A stretch of DNA of 37,899 nucleotides from Caryophanales bacterium UBA1744. Lineage in GTDB: Bacteria > Bacillota_I > Bacilli_A > RFN20 > CAG-826. Shown here piece after piece: positions 15,837 to 21,209 of the stretch. Location: assembly GCA_002314915.1 (NCBI GenBank), contig DCHU01000015.1, forward strand, positions 1 through 37,899. Reading direction: 5' to 3'. Within the stretch, counting starts at the first letter, position 1. Every line of letters begins with the position of its first letter. The position numbers and the translations under genes were made by a program. The notes under the pieces were generated by a model. That model was not told the DNA's origin, did no database searches, and worked only from the letters and a program-made list of their open reading frames with translations.

Positions 15837-18437
15837 TTAGATTTTTACTGCGATCTTAACGATGTTTGCGGCATCAGCAAGTCCAAGTCCTCTTAAGACG
15901 AAGCCTGGCATTCCTGAGTGATCCATGTCATTGTCAGCACCCGTTGTTGCGTAGACGATAACAATCTCACGAACCTCAGTTGTAGTTTCGCCGTCAACTG
16001 TTGTCTGGAATGTGACTTCAGCCTTTTTACCAATTAGATTCTCGAAGGTCGATAAATAGATTTTGCCTTTGAAGAGTTTGCCGGATGTGGTTTGTGGATA
16101 CACAATCGTTCCTCTTCCGACGATCGTTCCAAAGTCATTTGTTACGTCAGGTCTGTAGTACCACGAATATTGAGAATCCATGTGGTTATCGATGTATTCT
16201 TCAAGATTAACCCAGCCTGAAGCAAGGTCAACATTCTCTGTTATTGATTCGTCATCCCAATCAATCCAGTATCCTTTGTCAATGACCGTTCCATCAACAG
16301 TATCAAGAATTGATAGTGAGTAATCATAATCACCTTCTTTAATTGACTCATCGATCATTGCGATTTCTGCGATTTGTTTTCCACTTGCCGTGAGATAAGA
16401 GTAGTAAGGAAGGATAATCTCTGACACGGCGTTTGCAAAAGTAAGGTCGACGATGTGCGCCTCGCCAGGTTGGTATATATCAAGAGTATCAGGGAAAGAA
16501 AGCGAAACTAAATTCATGCTCGTTACTGTTCCGTTGTAAGCTGTGGATGCATATGGTTTATAACTATCAAAAACTGGGGTGCGCAGTCCGCCTTCAATTG
16601 ATGTGAACAAGTGTGAGTTAACATGCATGGTGCTTACCATGTGCTGTCTGAACGCTGTCAACTGGGCGCCTCTAGAGAACTCAGTTCTTTCTAAATCCGT
16701 ATTGAATGCGATTCCAACCTCTTCTCCTTCTGTAGCGCTATCCTGTGTTGAGTGGAATTTATCAATACCTGCAACAGTTATATCAAGCTCTTTATCACCG
16801 AAATAATAGTGAAGTTTGTCGCCAACATGCACAGTGCCCTGATGGACTCTTCCAGTGATAACCATATTGCCGTCATCTCTGCCGTTGAAGCTAAATACGT
16901 CCTCGGCAACGAACAATGCATCGGTATCATGCTGTTCGATTGCAATCTGATAAGAACCGTCGTAATCGCTCTTGTTTGCAATGTGAACATAGTAATACTC
17001 TGAATCATTAGCGCTGAAGACATTTCGATCACCAAGGTTAACTTCAGTGCCATCTGCTCTATAGACTCCCTCGATATAAGCGCCAATATATGCGTCGCTC
17101 TTGAGGAATACTGCCATCTCTGAGTCAGCTAAGCTCTGAACTTTGAGGATATCGGTACACCAAGCATCGATATTTATTGTTCTAAATTCGTTTAATACAA
17201 ATGCCATATTTTGTGAAGCATCACAGAATTTGCATTCTCCTGTGAATTCACTGTAGACGTGAGTCGTGTGGTTAAACTGTGTGTATTTGATATTGCCCAA
17301 AGAAGTGTTGTTTTTCAAAATGCTAAGGCAATCCATTTTTCCACAGTTGACCGTCTTCGAGTCATCCCACACTGAATCGACCCAGGTTTGTATATCAGTC
17401 AATTTGTTTTCAGCGATAAATGAATATACCGTGTTCTCGCCGCCTTCTGTTGCAACTGTTTCAGCTTTCCAGAAAGTTTCGTTTCCGAGTTCAGGGATGA
17501 AAAAGACCATGTCCTTGAATGCTTCGAACTTAAGTCTGATTAAACCGTAATTGGTCTCAGTTGGTTCAAGCTCCCATGAGTAGCTTGAGTAAGCAACTGG
17601 TTTACCTACGGTAAAATATGAACCTGTTTTAATCTGTCCGCATTCGCATGATGGGTAATATCTATCACCAAAACAAGGACTTGCAGTCGACATTAATGCT
17701 TCTGGTTTAACAACCTGTTTATTAAAAATATGTGCCGCTTCGTCTAACTTATGGCTAGCGTCATGAGTGCATGCGTGCCAGTGATTGGTGTCGTCGCTGC
17801 TCCATTCGGTTGCAGCCTCGTGCCCCAATGCGACAGCGCCCTCTCTAGTCTCTTCGTTTCCACAGACTTTGCAGGTTCTGTGCTCAGTTCCTGCGGTTTC
17901 GCATGTTGCGGCAGCTGATTCTGACCAATCACCATATTGGTGCTCGCCTGTTGCTGCGACAGGTCTGGTCTCCTTGGCGCCGCAAGCGCAGGTTCTCTTC
18001 TCTTCGCCTGCAACTGTGCATGTGGCTGCTTTTGTGGTCTGCCACTCTGACCATTCGTGATCAGCGAGGTTCGCGACTGTTCTAGTTTCCTTCTCGCCGC
18101 AAGCACAGGTTCTGGTCTCCTCGCCCTCCTCTGTGTGAGTTGCTGGCTTGGTGACCGCCCAATCGCCGAACTCGTGCTCAGTTGTCTTCGCGACTGGTCT
18201 TGTTTCTTTATCTCCGCAAGAGCAGGTTCTTGTCTCCTCGCCTTCCTCTGTGTGGGTGGCAGGCTTGGTTACTGCCCATTCGCCGTATGAGTGGACGTGA
18301 GCCTCTGACGTTACCTCAGGTACTGATGACGCTGGAGCTGGTGTTGATGATTTGTCTCCGCCCTTCTTGCCGCATGCTACTAACGAGCCAGCGACCATAA
18401 TGAGCGAGAGAGCTAATGCCATGTTTTTCTTGTTCAT
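15837..18437 (-). CDS. Surface lipoprotein with CxC repeats and EF-Tu domain II/III-like modules
   Basis: 866 residues. A signal peptide with lipobox SLVAC gives a lipidated Cys22. Residues 47-205 hold four to five repeats of about 39 residues, each with an aromatic H-x-Y/F-x-x-W segment, THTEEGEETRTC and CSCG/CACG/CKVCG. After a middle part of unknown fold, residues about 509-598 resemble EF-Tu domain II (VFSFNGRDDGNMVITGRV, GTVHVGDKL), and 601-696 resemble domain III (EGGLRTPVFDSYKPY, then QPGEAHIVDLTF). The last 125 residues resemble domain II again (VNLEEYID, GTIVGRGTIVY, FVLRGLGLADAANI). No GTPase domain is present. These matches are by eye from the known EF-Tu sequence. Function unknown; EF-Tu is a recurrent moonlighting adhesin, so binding of host or cell-wall ligands is possible. 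The start has AGGAGA six bases upstream. Monocistronic, bracketed by 35-bp direct repeats. Confidence 0.85.
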   Translation of the reverse strand: MNKKNMALALSLIMVAGSLVACGKKGGDKSSTPAPASSVPEVTSEAHVHSYGEWAVTKPATHTEEGEETRTCSCGDKETRPVAKTTEHEFGDWAVTKPATHTEEGEETRTCACGEKETRTVANLADHEWSEWQTTKAATCTVAGEEKRTCACGAKETRPVAATGEHQYGDWSESAAATCETAGTEHRTCKVCGNEETREGAVALGHEAATEWSSDDTNHWHACTHDASHKLDEAAHIFNKQVVKPEALMSTASPCFGDRYYPSCECGQIKTGSYFTVGKPVAYSSYSWELEPTETNYGLIRLKFEAFKDMVFFIPELGNETFWKAETVATEGGENTVYSFIAENKLTDIQTWVDSVWDDSKTVNCGKMDCLSILKNNTSLGNIKYTQFNHTTHVYSEFTGECKFCDASQNMAFVLNEFRTINIDAWCTDILKVQSLADSEMAVFLKSDAYIGAYIEGVYRADGTEVNLGDRNVFSANDSEYYYVHIANKSDYDGSYQIAIEQHDTDALFVAEDVFSFNGRDDGNMVITGRVHQGTVHVGDKLHYYFGDKELDITVAGIDKFHSTQDSATEGEEVGIAFNTDLERTEFSRGAQLTAFRQHMVSTMHVNSHLFTSIEGGLRTPVFDSYKPYASTAYNGTVTSMNLVSLSFPDTLDIYQPGEAHIVDLTFANAVSEIILPYYSYLTASGKQIAEIAMIDESIKEGDYDYSLSILDTVDGTVIDKGYWIDWDDESITENVDLASGWVNLEEYIDNHMDSQYSWYYRPDVTNDFGTIVGRGTIVYPQTTSGKLFKGKIYLSTFENLIGKKAEVTFQTTVDGETTTEVREIVIVYATTGADNDMDHSGMPGFVLRGLGLADAANIVKIAVKI

Positions 18438-18720
18438 TAGAATTCTCCTGTTTTAAAACCTTTCTTTTATAAAGGCTATGGGAGAGAAATAAATCATACT
18501 TAAAGGTGATTTTTTGCATCTTTTTTATCACGTGTTTGCAAAGCAAATTGCATTGTTATCTTTTTACCTATTTCATTAGGTATTATTTTTATTAGATAGA
18601 TTCTTTTGTTTACTAATTTTTGCGTATATTAGTAACAAAAACTAGTTTTTGGCAATAAAACGATACGATGGGTGCTGTTCCATAACCTATGTGTCGGGTT
18701 CATCTATCACTCCTGCCAAT
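18438..18720. other. Intergenic region upstream of the lipoprotein gene
   Basis: About 280 AT-rich bases with the right copy of the 35-bp repeat. A TATGAT about 65 bases before the lipoprotein start on the minus strand may be its -10 box; no good -35 was recognised. A 24-codon minus-strand reading frame at 18629-18703 with AGGAG upstream has no recognisable character. Confidence 0.35.
18553..18587. repeat. 35-bp direct repeat, right copy (upstream of lipoprotein gene)
   Basis: Near-identical partner of 15728-15762, with the TACCTA/TAGGTA dyad. Here it is about 115-150 bases upstream of the lipoprotein start, where it could act as an operator or a leader hairpin. Confidence 0.7.
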
Positions 18721-18756
18721 GGCAACAAAAAAAGCCTGATTGCTCAGGCTTAGTTG
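18721..18756 (-). terminator. Intrinsic terminator of the initiator tRNA gene
   Basis: Minus strand: AAGCCTGA-gcaa-TCAGGCTT with a run of T; the outer GGCAAC/GTTGCC can lengthen the stem. It begins six bases after the tRNA CCA end. Confidence 0.85.
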
Positions 18757-18761
18757 CCGAT

Positions 18762-18838
18762 TGGTTGCGGAGGATGGATTTGAACCACCGACACCCAGGT
18801 TATGGGCCTGGTGAGCTACCAGGCTGCTCTACCCCGCG
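18762..18838 (-). tRNA. Initiator tRNA-fMet (CAT)
   Basis: 77 bases with encoded CCA. The initiator hallmark, an unpaired C1-A72, is present (5' CGCGGGG, 3' CTCCGCA-ACCA), as are the A11:U24 pair and the usual D and T arms (TTCAAAT). The anticodon arm reads CCAGG-CCCATAA-CCTGG: anticodon CAT, A29:U41 followed by two G:C pairs instead of the three G:C pairs of E. coli or B. subtilis, and C33 instead of the nearly universal U33. A29:U41 is a variation I recall from mycoplasmas; C33 is usual only in animal cytoplasmic initiators. Confidence 0.96.
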
Positions 18839-18857
18839 ATAAATTTTCGGCTCGACT

Positions 18858-18886
18858 ATATTAAACAAATAGATATTAAGTTGCAA
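18858..18886 (-). promoter_or_regulatory. Promoter of the initiator tRNA gene
   Basis: Minus strand: TTGCAA, 17-base spacer, TAATAT, placing the start of transcription about 13 bases before the mature tRNA 5' end. Confidence 0.55.
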
Positions 18887-19031
18887 CCACATTTTGTTAT
18901 TTTTTATTAAAAAGAACTCATTTATCGGTTAGCGAGCATTAATCTTTATTAAAATCATAGGTAATTGTTTGCAAGACGGGTCAAATATCATTATTGTTTA
19001 TCTTGCTCTTAAATCTTTAGGAGGTTTTAGA

Positions 19032-20129
19032 ATGCTTGATTTATTACTCGAGGCTCTAAAGTTCAATACATGGCCAACTTGGAGCACACATCTAATATTC
19101 GTTGTCGCACTGGCACTAGGAGTATTCTTGCTCGTCAAATGCTGTGACATCATGGTCGATAACGCTTCAGGACTCGCTAAGAAACTTGGCATCCCATCAT
19201 TGGTCATCGGCTTGACGATTGTTGCAATCGGAACATCATGCCCTGAACTTGCAGTTTCAGTTTCTGACTCAATATCAGTCCTTAGAAACGGAGGATATGC
19301 GAACACCGCAGTCGGTAACGTTGTCGGATCAAATATCTGTAACATCTTGCTCGTTCTTGGTTTCTCCTCAATCTTCACACCAATCATTATCAAGAAGAAT
19401 ATCATCAAGAAAGAGTACCCAATTTTATTGGGTATCACAGGACTTCTCGTCTTGTTCGGACTCGTATGGGGCACTTCCACTGGAGATTATGCAATCTTGA
19501 GATGGGAGGCAATAATCCTTGTCTGCTTGATTCCATGCTATATCGCATACCTCATCATCAACGCTAAGAGACATCCAGAAGAAGCCGCTAGCGAAGAAGA
19601 AAGCGATGAAGCGTCAGATGATGAACCAAAGAAGGAAAAACCTGTCTGGTTATTAATCCTCTTAGCAATCGCTGGCGCATTAGGCGTTGCCCTCGGTGGT
19701 GACTGCGTTGTCGTAGGCGCTAAAGGCATTGCTGACACAGTCTCAAAAGCAGCAGGTTGGGATCCAAACTTATCCCAGACATTGATCGCAATGACAATAG
19801 TCGCAGTCGGCACCTCACTTCCTGAACTCGTCACCTCCACTATCGCCGCAAAGCGCGGTGAGAATGACTTGGCTCTCGGAAATGTCATCGGCTCAAACAT
19901 CTTCAATACGATATTCGTTCTCGGTATCTCAGGAACGATTAACCCTTTGACCGCTAACGGCACACTCCTTGTCGATATCCTCGTCATGGCGGGTGTCACA
20001 ATCCTCGTCTTCATCTTCGCCTTATGGAAAGGCAAGGTCACGAAATGGATGGGCGGAACGATGTTAGGACTTTATGTCCTCTTCCTCATCTTCATGATTC
20101 TTAGAACGGTCGGTGTCATTGTAATGTAA
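19032..20129 (+). CDS. Calcium/sodium antiporter, CaCA family (YrbG-like)
   Basis: 365 residues from ATG 19032, chosen for AGGAGG seven bases upstream; a reading from 18969 would add 21 residues with no ribosome binding site. It exchanges cations across the membrane. Two inverted halves each carry the alpha-repeat: VIGLTIVAIGTSCPELAVS (about residues 59-77) and TIVAVGTSLPELVTS (about 255-269), plus GNVVGSNICNILLVLG and GNVIGSNIFNTIFVLG. An acidic cytoplasmic linker (EEAASEEESDEASDDEPKKE, about residues 178-197) separates the halves. About ten membrane segments. Single gene with its own bidirectional terminator. Confidence 0.93.
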   Translation: MLDLLLEALKFNTWPTWSTHLIFVVALALGVFLLVKCCDIMVDNASGLAKKLGIPSLVIGLTIVAIGTSCPELAVSVSDSISVLRNGGYANTAVGNVVGSNICNILLVLGFSSIFTPIIIKKNIIKKEYPILLGITGLLVLFGLVWGTSTGDYAILRWEAIILVCLIPCYIAYLIINAKRHPEEAASEEESDEASDDEPKKEKPVWLLILLAIAGALGVALGGDCVVVGAKGIADTVSKAAGWDPNLSQTLIAMTIVAVGTSLPELVTSTIAAKRGENDLALGNVIGSNIFNTIFVLGISGTINPLTANGTLLVDILVMAGVTILVFIFALWKGKVTKWMGGTMLGLYVLFLIFMILRTVGVIVM

Positions 20130-20131
20130 CC

Positions 20132-20166
20132 AAAGAAAAAGGGGGCTCCAATCCCCTTTTCTTTTT
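20132..20166. terminator. Bidirectional intrinsic terminator
   Basis: AAAGAAAAAGGGG pairs with CCCCTTTTTCTTT around a seven-base loop, giving T runs on both strands. It ends the antiporter mRNA and could end minus-strand transcripts coming from the peptide array. Confidence 0.88.
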
Positions 20167-20170
20167 CGTC

Positions 20171-20310
20171 TGCTGTGAGCCTCCGTTCACAAACTATGGT
20201 CTTCTACGAGAAACCAGCGTTCTGCAGTGAGTAATGCCTCTTACGAATAGTTTTCTCTAGCCTCTCCCGCGGAAGAGTCTAGCACCGGACGGTCTCAAGT
20301 CCCCATAAGG
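20171..20310. ncRNA. Densely structured geneless stretch, candidate small RNA
   Basis: No open frame of note. Successive perfect or near-perfect pairings: TGTGA/TCACA (20174-20191), AAACTAT/ATAGTTT (20191-20253) enclosing GGT-c-TTCT/AGAA-ACC (20198-20215) and GTAA/TTAC (20231-20244), then CTAG-CTCT/AGAG-CTAG (20257-20282) with a CGCG loop, and GGAC/GTCC (20288-20303). If transcribed leftward it would run into the bidirectional terminator at 20132-20166. It does not look like 6S, SRP, tmRNA or RNase P RNA to me. It could be the long 3' end of the neighbouring peptide mRNA. Strand unproven. Confidence 0.4.
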
Positions 20311-20315
20311 CTATG

Positions 20316-20343
20316 TTGACCGCATGTGTTCAAATGCTATAAT
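20316..20343 (+). promoter_or_regulatory. Promoter of antisense RNA, unit A
   Basis: TTGACC, 16-base spacer, TATAAT preceded by TG (extended -10). Near-consensus sigma-70 type; faces the 3' end of the unit A peptide gene. Confidence 0.8.
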
Positions 20344-20349
20344 TAAGTT

Positions 20350-20390
20350 GCTTTGGTGGACCCTACTCAAAAGAGTGGGCCCATTTTTTT
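20350..20390 (+). ncRNA. Short antisense RNA, unit A
   Basis: Predicted transcript of about 41 bases from the promoter above, ending in the hairpin TGG-a-CCC-t-ACTC-aaaa-GAGT-GGG-c-CCA and seven T. The T run covers the stop codon of the peptide on the other strand, so the RNA is complementary to the peptide mRNA just after its coding region. In the sense RNA the a/c mismatch becomes a G-U pair. Role as antitoxin is inferred by analogy to type I systems with overlapping 3' ends. Confidence 0.65.
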
Positions 20391-20451
20391 ACCTAAGCAG
20401 CCTAACTAGAATCGTAATAACGACAATAATGGCTAATGCCACAAGTATCAT
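20389..20451 (-). CDS. Small hydrophobic peptide, unit A (type I toxin-like)
   Basis: 20 residues, MILVALAIIVVITILVRLLR: one membrane-spanning helix with a basic end, like Ibs, Fst or Ldr toxins in style though not in sequence. 12 of 20 residues are identical with the unit B peptide (MILVA, then I-V--I-VRLL), and conservation is in this frame, which argues that it is translated. It lies wholly downstream of a leader ORF start and overlaps it in the +1 frame. No good ribosome binding site precedes its ATG, so translation probably depends on the leader. Toxicity is not shown by sequence. Confidence 0.68.
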   Translation of the reverse strand: MILVALAIIVVITILVRLLR

Positions 20452-20500
20452 TTTGACGATCTAAAACCAAACCGCGGGATATGGTTAGAAGTGGCGACAT
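20402..20500 (-). CDS. Leader ORF overlapping peptide, unit A
   Basis: 32 codons, ATG eight bases after TGGAGG of the conserved block. Its frame is +1 to the hydrophobic peptide (start-to-start distance 49 bases), and it stops inside the peptide gene, ending in DSS. Amino acid sequence is not conserved among units in its first half; the second half is only the shifted reading of the peptide codons. It may serve to open the mRNA for peptide translation, as mok does for hok. Confidence 0.5.
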   Translation of the reverse strand: MSPLLTISRGLVLDRQNDTCGISHYCRYYDSS

Positions 20501-20508
20501 AAAATATG

Positions 20509-20530
20509 CCTCCACTAATAAATAGAGGAG
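20509..20530 (-). repeat. Conserved 22-bp block, unit A
   Basis: Identical in units A, B and C, with the core TATTTATTAGTGGAGG also in unit D. As RNA, CTCC-t-CT pairs with AG-t-GGAG around ATTTATT and would hide the leader Shine-Dalgarno. Upstream, a further shared segment TTTGCAA-N-TTTTAGGGGAAAAA is followed here by TATAAA, which could be the -10 of the sense promoter. Confidence 0.8.
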
Positions 20531-20620
20531 TTTTATAGATTTTTCCCCTAAAAGTTGCAAAAAGGCTTAAAATTCTTTTCGCAGGGCCATCCGCCGGGCA
20601 CCAAAGTCACATAGGCGGCC

Positions 20621-20648
20621 TTGATGCCAAACGCCCTTGGTGTATAAT
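20621..20648 (+). promoter_or_regulatory. Promoter of antisense RNA, unit B
   Basis: TTGATG, 16-base spacer, TATAAT with an upstream TG. Sequence after the -10 (TTAGATTGCTTTTGG) closely resembles unit A, so promoter and RNA start are conserved. Confidence 0.78.
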
Positions 20649-20654
20649 TAGATT

Positions 20655-20690
20655 GCTTTTGGAATACCCGTTTCGACGGGCATTCTTTTT
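20655..20690 (+). ncRNA. Short antisense RNA, unit B
   Basis: About 36 bases ending in GAAT-a-CCCGT-TTCG-ACGGG-c-ATTC and five T, with the T run reaching the peptide stop codon on the other strand. Stem bases differ from unit A but pairing is kept, and the a/c mismatch is at the same place. Confidence 0.65.
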
Positions 20691-20751
20691 ATTTCAGCAG
20701 CCTAACTGCTATCGAGATGACGAGTATCGCTGAGATTGCGACCAGAATCAT
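20689..20751 (-). CDS. Small hydrophobic peptide, unit B (type I toxin-like)
   Basis: 20 residues, MILVAISAILVISIAVRLLK. Same length, same first five residues and same VRLL-basic end as unit A, with the helix core changed to other aliphatic residues. GGAG lies five bases before the ATG. The longer reading frame across this place (to 20971) is the leader frame and is not conserved in sequence. Likely a single-span membrane peptide. Confidence 0.7.
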   Translation of the reverse strand: MILVAISAILVISIAVRLLK

Positions 20752-20803
20752 CCTGACTCCATGCGTTCTTTTCGCGGCGGACGGTTGCGTGAAAGGATTT
20801 CAT
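20702..20803 (-). CDS. Leader ORF overlapping peptide, unit B
   Basis: 33 codons from ATG 20803, seven bases after GGAGGG-type Shine-Dalgarno sequence. Start-to-start distance to the peptide is 52 bases, again the +1 frame; ends in DSS inside the peptide gene. Confidence 0.5.
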   Translation of the reverse strand: MKSFHATVRREKNAWSQDDSGRNLSDTRHLDSS

Positions 20804-20810
20804 CTCAATC

Positions 20811-20832
20811 CCTCCACTAATAAATAGAGGAG
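20811..20832 (-). repeat. Conserved 22-bp block, unit B
   Basis: Identical to the blocks of units A and C; upstream TTTTGCAAGTTTTAGGGAAA also matches unit A closely. Confidence 0.8.
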
Positions 20833-20917
20833 AAATCGCGGTTTTTTCCCTAAAACTTGCAAAATTCGCTAAAAAAGTTTCAATAGCGCGCCCCGTGGCG
20901 GCGTGCAGCACATCAGG

Positions 20918-20945
20918 TTGAGCTTTTGGCGGAACGTGATATACT
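20918..20945 (+). promoter_or_regulatory. Promoter of antisense RNA, unit C
   Basis: TTGAGC, 16-base spacer, TATACT. Same spacing as in units A and B. Confidence 0.72.
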
Positions 20946-20951
20946 ATAGGC

Positions 20952-20989
20952 GCTTTTTTGTGAAGACCCATCGCTGGGCCTTCTTTTTT
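20952..20989 (+). ncRNA. Short antisense RNA, unit C
   Basis: About 38 bases ending in GAAG-a-CCC-atcgct-GGG-c-CTTC and six T. It ends 12 bases short of the peptide stop codon; between them lies the perfect palindrome TAGTCCTAGGACTA. Confidence 0.62.
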
Positions 20990-21001
20990 ATAGTCCTAGG
21001 A

Positions 21002-21067
21002 CTACTTCCGCACCTTAGCTAGTATCGCGATAACCAGGACGATCGCGATCGCGAACGTGAGGTACAT
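21002..21067 (-). CDS. Small hydrophobic peptide, unit C (type I toxin-like)
   Basis: 21 residues beginning MYLTFAIAIVLVIAILAK and ending VRK. Divergent from A and B in sequence but with the same length, an unbroken aliphatic helix and a basic tail. This copy has the best ribosome binding site of its own, AGGAAGG five bases before the ATG. Confidence 0.68.
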   Translation of the reverse strand: MYLTFAIAIVLVIAILAKVRK

Positions 21068-21122
21068 CGGCCCTTCCTAGCCTTGGCCCGCCACGGAAGG
21101 CGTTGGCTATCATGGTGAGCAT
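21015..21122 (-). CDS. Leader ORF overlapping peptide, unit C
   Basis: 35 codons, ATG nine bases after GGAGGG. Start-to-start distance 55 bases, +1 frame; ends in DTS inside the peptide gene. Confidence 0.48.
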   Translation of the reverse strand: MLTMIANAFRGGPRLGRADVPHVRDRDRPGYRDTS

Positions 21123-21132
21123 GTTTAATTGC

Positions 21133-21154
21133 CCTCCACTAATAAATAGAGGAG
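21133..21154 (-). repeat. Conserved 22-bp block, unit C
   Basis: Identical to units A and B. It lies 56 bases upstream of the divergent esterase gene, so the sense promoter of this unit and the esterase promoter probably overlap. Confidence 0.8.
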
Positions 21155-21191
21155 TTTTCCAGATTTTTTCCCAAAAATGTTATAAAAAACC

Positions 21192-21209
21192 TATAATAAT
21201 CAAAGATTT
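21192..21209 (+). promoter_or_regulatory. Promoter giving a near-leaderless esterase mRNA
   Basis: TATAAT at 21192-21197; the expected start, about 21204, is only six bases before the ATG, and no Shine-Dalgarno sequence exists. Confidence 0.5.

Noticed and set aside
18629..18703. 24-codon minus-strand ORF with AGGAG six bases before its ATG
   Set aside because: Sequence (NPTHRLWNSTHRIV) has no membrane or signal character, no repeat elsewhere in the window and no flanking regulatory structure; probably chance.
20171..20310. 6S, SRP, RNase P or tmRNA identity for the structured stretch
   Set aside because: Lacks the long bulged hairpin of 6S, the GGAAG/AGCA tetraloop region of SRP RNA, the RNase P core and any tRNA-like end.
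20702..20971. An 89-codon minus-strand reading frame through peptide unit B
   Set aside because: Only its last 33 codons, from the ATG with a Shine-Dalgarno sequence, are supported. The upstream part crosses the conserved block and has no start signal or counterpart in the other units.
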